Below, in pieces: positions 7,390-15,968 of a stretch of 58,150 nucleotides of DNA. Location of the stretch: positions 1 to 58,150 of IMG/VR virus record IMGVR_UViG_3300033141_003493; one strand, given 5' to 3'. Within the stretch, counting starts at the first letter, position 1, and each line of letters begins with the position of its first letter. The stretch is from a virus. The notes beneath the pieces are model-generated. The model searched no databases. It had not been told where the DNA came from and worked only from the letters and a program-made list of their open reading frames with translations. The position numbers were made by a program, and so were the translations under genes.

Positions 7390-7595
7390 TGAAAGCACAG
7401 CGCGCCCTGGCCTGGATCGAAGCTGACGACGATCACCTCCCCGAGGATGGACAAGACGTTGTGGTACAGACCTTCGAGGGGGATGAATACGTACTGGACT
7501 ACGACGGCAGCGACCTAGATAAAGGCTTTATGGTGGAGTGGGAGCATGTAATGCGTTGGCGTCCGGCCATCGACGAGGACTACGAGGGGTGGTGA
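7389..7595 (+). CDS. Small acidic protein after portal
   Basis: A 68-residue acidic protein whose GTG start overlaps the portal stop codon by one base, implying coupled translation. It begins MKAQRALAWIEADDDHLPED; no family is recognised. A second copy of the portal C-terminal codons (AAKRRGIE plus stop) lies just downstream at 7615-7650, as if this gene arrived by insertion or duplication at the portal 3' end. Confidence 0.65.
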   Translation: MKAQRALAWIEADDDHLPEDGQDVVVQTFEGDEYVLDYDGSDLDKGFMVEWEHVMRWRPAIDEDYEGW

Positions 7596-7608
7596 CATGA
7601 TGCGAGCG

Positions 7609-7650
7609 GCGTGGCGACGGCAGCTAAGCGCCGGGGCATAGAGAGGTAGG
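7609..7650 (+). pseudogene. Remnant duplicate of portal 3' end
   Basis: Read in one frame this gives VATAAKRRGIER and a stop, against MAPAAKRRGIES and a stop at the portal terminus (7351-7389). The match spans about 13 codons and has no start or ribosome-binding site, so it looks like a leftover of a tandem duplication. Confidence 0.5.
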
Positions 7651-7655
7651 TACAC

Positions 7656-7982
7656 ATGATCTGTTTGCTGAATAGCGTAACTGAGTCCAAGAATCGTGTT
7701 CGTGTTGGTGTCATTCACTACAAGCCTGAGCGCCTGAGCGCTGGGGTGCGCAACGCGGGCATCATGGTGGACAAGACGGAGGCAGACCTGCCGCGACCCG
7801 AGCAGCGAAGGGGTATGACGGGGGTGCTCTACTTCAACCCGGCCACTAAGGCGTTCTGGTACGAGTATGTGCCGAGGCCATTGACGCAGGAGGAGTTGCT
7901 TGAGGACCTTCTGAGCCGGCTTGATGAGACCAATGCTCGATTGGACAACCTGATAGCACGGTTAGAGGCATCACGGAGCTAA
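7656..7982 (+). CDS. Hypothetical late protein with C-terminal helix
   Basis: A 108-residue protein. The last 40 residues (LLEDLLSRLDETNARLDNLIARLE) form a clear coiled coil, and the middle has the FWYEYVPRPLTQEELLE segment seen in small phage tail-associated proteins. It sits directly upstream of the propeller fibre genes and may be a trimeric coiled-coil adaptor, an inference only. A GTA-rich GAGAGGTAGGTACAC block precedes the ATG. Confidence 0.6.
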   Translation: MICLLNSVTESKNRVRVGVIHYKPERLSAGVRNAGIMVDKTEADLPRPEQRRGMTGVLYFNPATKAFWYEYVPRPLTQEELLEDLLSRLDETNARLDNLIARLEASRS

Positions 7983-7983
7983 C

Positions 7984-10026
7984 GTGACGCGGTATATTTA
8001 CTGTGGGGGCTATACAACCCAAACGGTCTGGCAGATCGACCCCTCGGACATGTCCAAAGTGGCGGAGAGCGCCGACTATGGGGGGGCTATCTACGAGCTC
8101 ACTACGGATGCTAGCTACGTCTACTGTGGGGGCTATACTCAAACGGTCTGGCAGATAGACCCGTCAGATATGTCAAAGGTAGCTGAGAGTGCTAGCTACG
8201 GCGGGTATATCAACGCTCTTGCTACGGACGCTAGTTACATCTACTGCGGGGGGGCTGGAAGCTACAAAGTCTGGCAGATAGACCCCTCGGACATGTCCAA
8301 GGTAGCAGAGAGCGCCGGCTATGGGGATCGGATCGAGGCTCTTGCTACGGACGCTAGTTATATCTACTGCGGGGGTCGCACCGAAACAGTCTGGCAGATA
8401 GACCCCTCGGATATGTCCAAGGTGGCAGAGAGTGCTGACTATGGCGGGGCTATCAACGCTCTCGCTACGGATGGTACTTACGTTTACTGCGGGGGCAATA
8501 CCGGAACAGTTTGGCAGATAGACCCCTCGGATATGTCCAAGGTAGCAGAGAGTGCCGACTATGGGGATCGGATCTACGCTCTTGTTACGGACGCTACTTA
8601 CGTCTACTGCGGAGGCTATATAATCAACAAAGTCTGGCAGATAGACCCCTCGGACATGTCCAAGGTAGCTGAGAGCGCTAGCTATGGGCAGACTATCTAC
8701 GGTCTCGCTACGGATGCTAGTTACGTCTACTGTGGGGGCTATAGCAAAGTCTGGCAGATAGACCCCTCGGATATGTCCAAGGTAGCAGAGAGCGCTAGCT
8801 ATGGGGGGACTATCAGCGCTCTCACTGTCACGAAGCAAGAGGAGGGAGGTGAGGAGGTCTACGCTGACCTCACGCTGAACCGCGTGATGGCACTTAGCGA
8901 TACCGGCCAAGCAGATGCGGCGGCTGGTCTGAACCTCGCTCGCACTTTGGATACTGTAAGCGGCCCAGGGGCAGCAGATGCAAATGGTCTGGCCACGCTT
9001 ACACGCCTGCTCGGTCTTGCTGATACAGGGCAAACCGATGCTGAGGGTAGTCTGAGCCTTGCTGCGCTGAGGGCATTGAGCAGCTTGGGATACTTGGAGG
9101 CAAGCCGAGCGGTGACGCTAAGTCATAGCCGCACTGCAACCGCTACAGCCATGGCTGACGGCCAAGGAGTGGTCAACCTGGCGTCCTCACGAGCTATCGC
9201 CGGGGCGAGTGAGGCGCAAGCCGAGGCATATGCAGCGTTGGCGCGGATAGTGGCCCTAAGTTTGGCCCGTGAAGCAACTGTGGACCAGACCCTCATGCTG
9301 GCGCTTGTCAGGGCTTTGGATGCCGGGGCAGAGGCAGGCGCCCAGGGAGCTAGCGTGCTTTCGCGGGCGCTGGCTCTGACTGACGCGGCGGAAGCTGACA
9401 CGGACGGCGTCCTGTCGCTACTGCGCTCACTCGGTGCTGATGCCGCAGCGCTGGCGGACGCAAGCGCGATGCTCACGCTGACACGTAGTGTGGCAGTGAA
9501 TGCGCTCGGCGCAGTGGAGGCCGCAGCAGGGCTTACACTGGCCATTCTCCAGGGTCTGGCCACGGTCGCCGACGTGGAGGTCCCAGGCGCTGTTGATGTC
9601 GCTTTGGCGCTCTCCATGGGGCTGGGTTTTGAAGCAACATCTCAGGCAATCGCCGAGGCTGAGGCCGCTCTGGGTCGCTACCTTGCGATGCTCCTAGAGA
9701 GCGAAGCTCAAGCTACTGTGACGGTGAGTCTGTCTCGCAGCGCGGGGCTGGACAGCGAGGCACAGCGTGTTGCAGATACCGAGGTTGTGTTGGCTGTAGA
9801 CCTTGGGGCAAGCGCCGGCAGCGAAGCTGTAGCAGACGGTGGGGTTGGCCTCGACCAGGTGCGGGCGGCGTTGGTCGTGGCGCAGGCCGTTGCAGCAGCT
9901 GGGATCGCTCTGGAGGCGATACGCGATATACAGATTGTCCGGGGTGTGCTGCTTGCCACCATCGTTATGCCGGCGAAGCGGACCTATCAGGTAGAGGCAG
10001 AAAATCGTGCACATACGGTACGGTGA
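7984..10026 (+). CDS. Propeller-repeat fibre/adhesin with Ala-rich region
   Basis: A 680-residue protein from GTG 7984. Residues 1-285 hold seven to eight repeats of about 36 residues with the core VWQIDPSDMSKVAES and YIYCGG, the pattern of a beta-propeller. Residues 295-640 are Ala/Leu-rich repeated helices. The C-terminus (RDIQIVRGVLLATIVMPA then RTYQVEAENR) is shared with the next gene. Probably a tail appendage that contacts the host surface; that role is inferred from its repeats and position. Cysteine in every repeat is notable. Confidence 0.65.
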   Translation: MTRYIYCGGYTTQTVWQIDPSDMSKVAESADYGGAIYELTTDASYVYCGGYTQTVWQIDPSDMSKVAESASYGGYINALATDASYIYCGGAGSYKVWQIDPSDMSKVAESAGYGDRIEALATDASYIYCGGRTETVWQIDPSDMSKVAESADYGGAINALATDGTYVYCGGNTGTVWQIDPSDMSKVAESADYGDRIYALVTDATYVYCGGYIINKVWQIDPSDMSKVAESASYGQTIYGLATDASYVYCGGYSKVWQIDPSDMSKVAESASYGGTISALTVTKQEEGGEEVYADLTLNRVMALSDTGQADAAAGLNLARTLDTVSGPGAADANGLATLTRLLGLADTGQTDAEGSLSLAALRALSSLGYLEASRAVTLSHSRTATATAMADGQGVVNLASSRAIAGASEAQAEAYAALARIVALSLAREATVDQTLMLALVRALDAGAEAGAQGASVLSRALALTDAAEADTDGVLSLLRSLGADAAALADASAMLTLTRSVAVNALGAVEAAAGLTLAILQGLATVADVEVPGAVDVALALSMGLGFEATSQAIAEAEAALGRYLAMLLESEAQATVTVSLSRSAGLDSEAQRVADTEVVLAVDLGASAGSEAVADGGVGLDQVRAALVVAQAVAAAGIALEAIRDIQIVRGVLLATIVMPAKRTYQVEAENRAHTVR

Positions 10027-10052
10027 AGCGCTAGAGCCATCACGGAGCTAAC

Positions 10053-11078
10053 GTGACGCGATATATCTACTGCGCGGGTGAGGCAGACGCCCCAACAGTT
10101 TGGCAGATAGACCCCTCGGACATGCTCAAGGTAAGAGAGAGTGCCGACTATGGTAGCTACATCGACGTTCTGGCTACGGATGCTAGTTATATCTACTGTG
10201 GGGGTTCTATCAAAGTCTGGCAGATAGATCCCTCGGACATGTCCAAAGTAGCGGAGAGCGCCGACTATGGTAGCTACATCTACGCCCTTGCTACTGATGC
10301 TAGTTACATCTACTGCGGAGGCCACGCAACCCAAACAGTTTGGCAGATAAACCCCTCGGATATGTCAAAGGTAGCGGAAAGCGCCGATTATGGGGGGATT
10401 ATCTACGCTCTCGCTGCGGATGCTAGTTACATCTACTGCGGAGGCCACGCAACTCGAACAGTTTGGCAGATAGACCCCTCGGACATGTCAAAGGCAGCAG
10501 AGAGTCCCAACTATGGCGGATATATCCGCGCTCTTGCTACCGATACTAGTTATATCTATTGCGGGGGTTCTACAACTCACACAGTTTGGCAGATAGACCC
10601 CTCGGATATGTCCAAGGTGGCCGAGAGTGCCGACTACGGTAGCGATATTGAGGCTCTTGCTACCGATGCTAGTTACGTTTACTGTGGAGGAGATAGTTGC
10701 ACAGTCTGGCAGATAGATCCCTCAGACATGTCGAGGGTGGCAGAAAGTGCTAACTATGGAGATTGGATCTACGCCCTTGCTACGGATGGCACTTATCTGT
10801 ACTGCGGGGGCTACACAAACTCAACAGTTTGGCAGATAGACCCTTCGGACATGTCCAAGGTAGCAGAGAGCGCTACATATGGCTGGTGTGTCCGCGCTCT
10901 TGCTGTCGCACAGTTGAAGGCGGTCTACGCTGACCTCACACTAAACCGCGTACACGATATACAGATTATCTGGGATGTATTGCTTGCCAACATCGCTATG
11001 CCGGCGAACCGGACGTATCGGGTAGAGGCAGAAGATCGTACATATACGGTACGGCGTCGGGAACACTTCATTGCGTAG
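10053..11078 (+). CDS. Second propeller-repeat fibre, duplicate lacking Ala-rich region
   Basis: A 341-residue paralogue of the previous gene, from GTG 10053. It has the same propeller repeats with core VWQIDPSDMSKVAES, then YADLTLNRV is joined directly to HDIQI and the shared C-terminal block (MPANRTYRVEAEDR). The Ala-rich 340-residue region is therefore missing or was inserted in the other copy. Even the sequence before the start is repeated (ATCACGGAGCTAACGTGACGCG). Likely alternative or co-assembled tail appendage. Confidence 0.65.
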   Translation: MTRYIYCAGEADAPTVWQIDPSDMLKVRESADYGSYIDVLATDASYIYCGGSIKVWQIDPSDMSKVAESADYGSYIYALATDASYIYCGGHATQTVWQINPSDMSKVAESADYGGIIYALAADASYIYCGGHATRTVWQIDPSDMSKAAESPNYGGYIRALATDTSYIYCGGSTTHTVWQIDPSDMSKVAESADYGSDIEALATDASYVYCGGDSCTVWQIDPSDMSRVAESANYGDWIYALATDGTYLYCGGYTNSTVWQIDPSDMSKVAESATYGWCVRALAVAQLKAVYADLTLNRVHDIQIIWDVLLANIAMPANRTYRVEAEDRTYTVRRREHFIA

Positions 11079-11100
11079 ATGCAGAGAATAAGGAGAGATA

Positions 11101-11607
11101 ATGGAAACGAGGGTAAGGGTCAAGCTGGCCAATCACTTTCGGGTCGAGGCGTGGCGTGGCGACAGGCTACTCTGGGTTGATGAGTTTGACAACTTGGTGG
11201 TCAACGAGGGCCTGGATGACGCGCTGGACAAGCACCTCAAGGGATCGAGTTATACAGCGGCTTGGTATGTCGGTCTGGCCGATGGTACGCCCAGTTTCGC
11301 CGCCGGCGATACGATGGCTAGCCACGCGGGTTGGTCGGAAGTTACAGCCTATGATGAGGCCAACAGGCCGACCCTGACGCTGGGCACCGTGTCCGGCCAG
11401 TCGGTGGACAACTCGGCCAGCAAGGCAGAGTTCACCATTAGTAGCAATGACACGACCATCGGTGGCGCATTCGTCGTGAGCGATAACACCAAGGGCGGGA
11501 CGACAGGCGTGCTCTACGGCGGTGGCGCGTTCAGCGCCGGTGACAAGACGCTCGACGACAACGACGTGCTGCGGGTGACGGTGACTTGCACGGCATCTGC
11601 GTCCTAA
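11101..11607 (+). CDS. Hypothetical phage structural protein
   Basis: A 168-residue protein with the recurrent phage pattern FDNLVVNEGLDDALD then TAAWYVGL, followed by a Gly/Thr/Asp-rich beta-sandwich-like half. I have seen this type in head-tail regions annotated only as hypothetical or tail-associated. AAGGAGAGATA gives a good ribosome-binding site. It lies between the fibres and the fibre-tail adaptor-like gene, which suggests a virion surface role. Confidence 0.6.
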   Translation: METRVRVKLANHFRVEAWRGDRLLWVDEFDNLVVNEGLDDALDKHLKGSSYTAAWYVGLADGTPSFAAGDTMASHAGWSEVTAYDEANRPTLTLGTVSGQSVDNSASKAEFTISSNDTTIGGAFVVSDNTKGGTTGVLYGGGAFSAGDKTLDDNDVLRVTVTCTASAS

Positions 11608-11619
11608 CGGCGGTGTAGC

Positions 11620-11826
11620 ATGGCTCGGGACGACACCATCGTAGATAGCGAATGGATCGTCCCCGACGGCCTGGTTCTCGATGACGAGAGCTTTACTACT
11701 AGCAAGACCGTGGTCTGGCTGACTGGTGGTACCGCAAAGACCCGTTATGAGGTCACGAACCGTATCACTACGTCAGATGGGCGAATAGACGACCGCACTA
11801 TTCTTATCTACGTTATCGAGCGATAG
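11620..11826 (+). CDS. Fibre-tail adaptor-like small beta protein
   Basis: A 68-residue protein with the pattern TVVWLTGGTAKTRYEVTNRI then SDGRIDDRTILIYV, which matches small immunoglobulin-like proteins annotated as phage fibre-tail adaptors. It would be a single beta-sandwich domain. Its place directly after fibre-related genes fits a linker between fibre and tail. Confidence 0.65.
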   Translation: MARDDTIVDSEWIVPDGLVLDDESFTTSKTVVWLTGGTAKTRYEVTNRITTSDGRIDDRTILIYVIER

Positions 11827-11851
11827 GGATAGGTGGAGGAGGAAATATCCA

Positions 11852-12679
11852 ATGGCTATGACGATTGAGGAGCGTCATGCGTACTGCCTCTACCCCGCAG
11901 TTCGTGTGAAGTCCGGGAAGACCATGGGGTCCGGAACGGTGGTCTACGTGGAGCCGGCTCCTGGTGAAGAGGGCCTATACGATATCTACGTTTTGACCAA
12001 CGAACACGTTGTTGATGATCTCATCAAGGTGGAGAAGAGGTGGAGCTCTCTGCTGAAGCGGGAGATTCCCACCGATGTGACGGGGCAGCCCGATGTGGAG
12101 TTCTTCACCTATGCCTATCGGTCTCGAACTGTAGGTGCTGCCGCCTATCAGTCAGAGATTGTAGCCTACGACAAGGATGAGGACTTGGCTCTGCTGAGGA
12201 TTCGTTCTCCCTACAAGCACGAGTACACGGCGCGACTGGTTCCCGAGGAGGAGATCAAGCAGCTGTGGGCCTTTGAGGAAGTCTGGAACGTTGGTTGTGG
12301 CATGGGCGCAAAGCCGGTTATTACCCGGGGCTATCTGAGCTCTTTCGGTTGGGATATTGACAACCGCGACTACATGCTTATCTCTGCTGCCAGCTACTTT
12401 GGGAACTCCGGTGGGGCAACCTTCCTGGAACGAACCGGTTGGATGATTGGCATTCCGGCCAGGATCGCGGTGGCCAACCTGGGGTTTAGCCCCGACGTGG
12501 TGACTCATCTGGGCTTCAGCATCTCTCCGGCGCGCATCTACGATTTCCTCAGAGCGCAAGTCTTCGACTTTATCATCGACCCGGACAAAACGTCACAGCA
12601 GTGCGAGGAAGAGCGGGGGCGTCGCAGGAAAGAGGACCAGTACCTCCAACTTCGAGAGGAACAGGAAAAGATAAGTTAG
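11852..12679 (+). CDS. Trypsin-like (S1 family) serine protease
   Basis: A 275-residue protein with the three catalytic landmarks of the chymotrypsin fold: His in VLTNEHVVDD (near residue 51), Asp in DKDEDLALLRI (near 111), and Ser in YFGNSGGATF (near 190). No signal peptide is present, and the C-terminal 35 residues are a charged helix. Bacterial relatives are HtrA-like without a PDZ domain. In a phage late operon it may replace the usual prohead protease, process virion proteins or act on host proteins. Ribosome-binding site GGAGGAGGAAA. Confidence 0.8.
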   Translation: MAMTIEERHAYCLYPAVRVKSGKTMGSGTVVYVEPAPGEEGLYDIYVLTNEHVVDDLIKVEKRWSSLLKREIPTDVTGQPDVEFFTYAYRSRTVGAAAYQSEIVAYDKDEDLALLRIRSPYKHEYTARLVPEEEIKQLWAFEEVWNVGCGMGAKPVITRGYLSSFGWDIDNRDYMLISAASYFGNSGGATFLERTGWMIGIPARIAVANLGFSPDVVTHLGFSISPARIYDFLRAQVFDFIIDPDKTSQQCEEERGRRRKEDQYLQLREEQEKIS

Positions 12680-12691
12680 AGGGGTGCGGAT

Positions 12692-12862
12692 ATGCCCTAC
12701 AAACTAAGCAAAAGCGGCAAGGCGGTGCTTGTCAAGCGGGGCAATCGTTGGGTTGTGCTGAAGCGTCATCCGACACGAGAGAAGGCGAGAAAGCACGTGG
12801 CGGCGCTCAACATAAATGTGCACCATCCCGAAAAGGCTCGGAAGAAGAGAAAGAAGAGATGA
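12692..12862 (+). CDS. Small basic protein (56 residues)
   Basis: A short gene reading MPYKLSKSGKAVLVKR through NINVHHPEKARKK and ending in a lysine/arginine run. Proteins of this type (basic, with RWVVLKRHPTREKA) are frequent in phage late operons upstream of internal or structural genes. Its stop overlaps the next start (ATGA). The strong positive charge suggests DNA or membrane binding; function is not established. Confidence 0.7.
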   Translation: MPYKLSKSGKAVLVKRGNRWVVLKRHPTREKARKHVAALNINVHHPEKARKKRKKR

Positions 12863-13242
12863 GCGAGCGGAACACTTTCGAGATTCTGCGTGATGCTCTG
12901 GTCGAGGATTTGCTGAATACTGTTGAGGCCATGGTCACTGAGCCGCCTTATGAGAGCGTGAAGCTGACCCAAGACGAGCAGCTAGAGCGTTATGCGAAGT
13001 ACCGAGATGATCCCCAGCACTGGGAGCAACTGCTGGACAAGGAGGGGTGGAGCCAGACGATACACGACGCTCTGATTCTGGAGCGTCGGTACAAGGAGCG
13101 TGAAAATGCCGAACCCGATTATGGACTGGGTTCTGAACGCCTTGAAGACCGGGGGGCTCGACCCGGGAGAGGTGGCGAAGATATTCGACCCAATCCGACG
13201 AGCACTGTCCGGGGAGGCCCAGGCCCTCGCCAATCTCTTTAG
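12859..13242 (+). CDS. Hypothetical protein overlapping next gene
   Basis: A 127-residue frame starting MSERNTFEILRDALVEDLLN from an ATGA overlap. The first 85 residues look like a genuine helical protein. The last 45 overlap the start of the next gene by 137 bp and are Gly/Arg/Pro-rich, typical of an out-of-frame read. Either the true protein is short and the tail is accidental, or an indel or frameshift near 13105 once joined the two genes. Confidence 0.6.
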   Translation: MSERNTFEILRDALVEDLLNTVEAMVTEPPYESVKLTQDEQLERYAKYRDDPQHWEQLLDKEGWSQTIHDALILERRYKERENAEPDYGLGSERLEDRGARPGRGGEDIRPNPTSTVRGGPGPRQSL

Positions 13243-13966
13243 CGGCGCACAAGCCCAGAACATATCTCCTACGCGATTCCCGATTACGCCCGGAGGCGTG
13301 GCGGGGTACGAAGGCTCTCGAACCACAACCCGTCCGTCCACGCTGGAAGCCACCCGTCTTCAGGCGGGTACGAGTCTCATCCCTGGGGCTAGTATCACGC
13401 CGACCGGCGGCGCTTATCCCGCCACACCCGGCGGCGTGGCGGGATACGAAGCCTCTCGACCCCCTGCTGTGCCGGGCTACATGGATGAGATGGCTTGGAT
13501 CTTCTTCGGCAAGAGCTATGACCAACTGACCCCTGCCGAACAGCAACAACTCCATGCCAAGGTTCAGCAGGCTTACGGCCTTGGTGGTACAACTGGTCGC
13601 CCCTACATGGCCGAACTTGCCGAGCAGCAGAGACAGTTCGATCTCACTCAGCAGTGGCTTAGAGAGCAACTTGCTGCACAGCAGGCTATGGAGCAGGCGG
13701 CATTGGCCCAGAGACGTAGGGAGATGGCTGCCAACCTTGGGCAGGGTATTGCCGGTTTGCAGTCCCAGCAGTGGGCGCAGGCCCTCCCCTATCAGCTGCC
13801 TGCTGGCGCTCAATACACCCCGGGGTACGAGCCTGGTGGGTTGATGTCTCAGATGGCGCGGCAGGCCGGAGTGCGATTTACCCCGGCACCAGTGGCTGAA
13901 TCACCAGCGCCCACTAGAGAGCAGATGGAAGCTTGGCTCGCCGATGCCATAGCCAGATTCGGCTAA
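13106..13966 (+). CDS. Putative internal virion protein, Gln/Ala-rich
   Basis: A 286-residue protein starting MPNPIMDWVLNALKTGG. It contains a PATPGGVAGYE-type segment twice (ITPGGVAGYEGSR and ATPGGVAGYEASR), a Gln-rich helical middle (AEQQRQFDLTQQWLREQLAAQQ) and a Gly/Pro-rich end. The composition resembles podoviral internal or ejection proteins and similar coiled-coil proteins. It leads a set of three such genes before the giant protein. Function inferred from composition and place. Confidence 0.6.
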   Translation: MPNPIMDWVLNALKTGGLDPGEVAKIFDPIRRALSGEAQALANLFSGAQAQNISPTRFPITPGGVAGYEGSRTTTRPSTLEATRLQAGTSLIPGASITPTGGAYPATPGGVAGYEASRPPAVPGYMDEMAWIFFGKSYDQLTPAEQQQLHAKVQQAYGLGGTTGRPYMAELAEQQRQFDLTQQWLREQLAAQQAMEQAALAQRRREMAANLGQGIAGLQSQQWAQALPYQLPAGAQYTPGYEPGGLMSQMARQAGVRFTPAPVAESPAPTREQMEAWLADAIARFG

Positions 13967-13968
13967 GC

Positions 13969-14000
13969 GATCCCCAATCGCCGGTGGCCTTGCCACTATA
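13969..14000 (-). repeat. Paired-hairpin repeat, reverse orientation
   Basis: On the minus strand this reads GTGGCAAGGCCACC then GGCGATTGGGGATCGC. It is one of two copies in reverse orientation and sits in a 50-bp intergenic gap before the next ribosome-binding site. Confidence 0.75.
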
Positions 14001-14020
14001 TCTTATAAGAGAGGTTGCGG

Positions 14021-15445
14021 ATGGATGCGATAACGGCAGGTGGTTATGGATGGTATCAGCCACTCATAAACCAGACGTTGGGCTATCTAGACTACCTGCT
14101 ATCTCGAGCCGGACTGACCGGCTATTACCAGGAACCCGAGGTGCCAGCGCCCACGGAGCGCGAAGCGCTCATGGCGATCTGGAATGACAGGCCGGACATA
14201 AAGGACTTATACGATAAGAACTGGGGCGAGGGCCAGTACGCCCCCTGGCGTGCTGTGGCCGACTGGCTGTCCTGGACCCCCGAAACGGAGGTGGAGCAGG
14301 CGGGTCGTGACCCTATTCAGTATGCCATTTCCTTGGGCCTGATCGAGCCGGGGAAAGAGGCCGGCGAGAAGGAGCCCACCCTGGCCATGCGGCAGTTCGA
14401 GGAGGCCCAGAAGGAGTGGTGGGCGTCTTTTGAGGAGGACCAACGCCGGGCGGATCGGGAGTTCTTACGACAGCAAGGGCTCGATGAGGAGGCTATTCGT
14501 CAATATGAGGAAGCCAAAGAGGAGCGATACTACCGCTACGGCGTCGTTGATGAGCAGTGGGAGAAGGAGTATCTCCGGCAGATTGGCCTCGATGAGGAGG
14601 ACATTCGGCGCTGGGATCTGGATCGGCAGGATCGCCTGGATGCCTTTGCCGAGGATACGCGACGCTGGGAGGCGGAACAGGCCCGCCTGCTGAATCTGGA
14701 TAAAGAGGACGTTCGGCGCTGGAACGCCATGTTTGCCCAGGAGCAGCTCAGGGATGAGCGGTCTTGGCAGCAGTGGTCTGACGAGTTCGAGTTCAAGAAG
14801 CAGGCCTGGGCGGAGGAGCTGGGGCTGGAGCGCGAGAAGTTCCGGTTCGAGTCCGGGCTTGCCGAGCGCCAGCAGGAGTTCTACGAGCGCATGGCCGAGC
14901 AGGGGTTGGGACTGGATTACCTCAATCTCTTGTCTGGGCTTCGCGGCCCCCAGGACTGGTTGCGGTACAGTCAGGCCAAGCGTGCTGCCCAAACGACGGA
15001 ACTGCCGGGCTTTGCTCAATCTTTCCTCACCGGGCAACCGATGGCCGGCTTCCAGGGAGCGGCTCCCGTTCCCGCAGCTAGTCCCGAGGGGTTACTGACC
15101 TGGCAGGAGCAGCTGGCTAAGGGTCTTGGTGTCTTGCCGGGTGCCGGGGCGCAGGCTGGTCAGGTCGTAGCAGAGCCCCAGCTTCAGCAGCCGGTCTCCA
15201 CGGCCTGGAACCCCTATACGGTTCAAGCCCAGCAGCAGACGCCCGCTGATTTCTGGTCGTTGCTGGCCCAGAATCCCCACAAGGTCAGTGCCGCTCAGGT
15301 TGCCCAAATGACCCCCTCTGAGCAGCAGATGCTGGCGGGGGCCGTGGAGAGCTATGGCGGCTGGTGGGAAGACTGGCTACGTGGGCTTAGTCAATCGGCC
15401 CCCAGAGGACAGGCTAACCCCTGGTCTACATGGAGGGGTTGGTAA
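14021..15445 (+). CDS. Putative internal virion protein with long coiled coil
   Basis: A 474-residue protein. Residues 110-300 are an extended charged coiled coil with a loose repeat (FLRQQGLDEEAIRQYEE, YLRQIGLDEEDIRRWD, LLNLDKEDVRRW): a three- to four-fold motif L-(R/N)-x-x-(G/L)-LDEE-x-I/V-R. The C-terminal third is Gln/Ala/Pro-rich. I chose ATG 14021, 6 nt after AAGAGAGG, over TTG 14015. It may be an ejected or core protein; this is inferred from neighbours and architecture. Confidence 0.6.
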   Translation: MDAITAGGYGWYQPLINQTLGYLDYLLSRAGLTGYYQEPEVPAPTEREALMAIWNDRPDIKDLYDKNWGEGQYAPWRAVADWLSWTPETEVEQAGRDPIQYAISLGLIEPGKEAGEKEPTLAMRQFEEAQKEWWASFEEDQRRADREFLRQQGLDEEAIRQYEEAKEERYYRYGVVDEQWEKEYLRQIGLDEEDIRRWDLDRQDRLDAFAEDTRRWEAEQARLLNLDKEDVRRWNAMFAQEQLRDERSWQQWSDEFEFKKQAWAEELGLEREKFRFESGLAERQQEFYERMAEQGLGLDYLNLLSGLRGPQDWLRYSQAKRAAQTTELPGFAQSFLTGQPMAGFQGAAPVPAASPEGLLTWQEQLAKGLGVLPGAGAQAGQVVAEPQLQQPVSTAWNPYTVQAQQQTPADFWSLLAQNPHKVSAAQVAQMTPSEQQMLAGAVESYGGWWEDWLRGLSQSAPRGQANPWSTWRGW

Positions 15446-15966
15446 TGCCCGGCATAAGAGATTGGGTAGAGCGCGCTTTGGTCTCGGCCGCAACAGCTGC
15501 CTCTGCGCTGGAGCGGCTGCCTGGTGAGGGCTATCGGGCTTACGAGGATTGGTTTTATGAAACAACGGCTCCGGGACAGGAGTTGATCGGTGACCTTGTA
15601 AAGGCCTGGTATCGTGGAGTGGCCGATCCTGTAGTAGGTGGTCTTTGGGCTGGCCTTACTGAAGCAAAGCCACCTATACAAAAGGATATCTCCGCGCTGT
15701 CTCCTCAGCAGATATATGAGGGATTGCAGGGAGGTCGTAGTTATCTGACGCCAGAAGAGAACCGGACATTGTTGGAGTGGCAGCGTCAGCAGGCCCTCGA
15801 AGCCCCCGAGTGGTTCCGAGTAGCGGGGCGTTACTATTACGACCCGTTTATGTGGGGCAACCTTCTGCTGGGTAATGTTTCTCATGTGCTTCGGATTCCC
15901 GACTTTTCCGTGCCGGTACTCCGGGAAATGTTTGAGGAAGAGCGCGAGCTCTCTGGGAGGATATAA
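15445..15966 (+). CDS. Hypothetical late protein before the giant gene
   Basis: A 173-residue protein starting MPGIRDWVERAL; its ATG overlaps the previous stop (TAATG) with GGAGGGG upstream. It is mainly helical with aromatic-rich segments (WFRVAGRYYYDPFMWG) and an ISALSPQQIYEGLQGG motif. It ends two bases before the giant gene, so the two are co-translated. A partner of the giant protein is plausible; no family is recognised. Confidence 0.6.
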   Translation: MPGIRDWVERALVSAATAASALERLPGEGYRAYEDWFYETTAPGQELIGDLVKAWYRGVADPVVGGLWAGLTEAKPPIQKDISALSPQQIYEGLQGGRSYLTPEENRTLLEWQRQQALEAPEWFRVAGRYYYDPFMWGNLLLGNVSHVLRIPDFSVPVLREMFEEERELSGRI

Positions 15967-15968
15967 CC

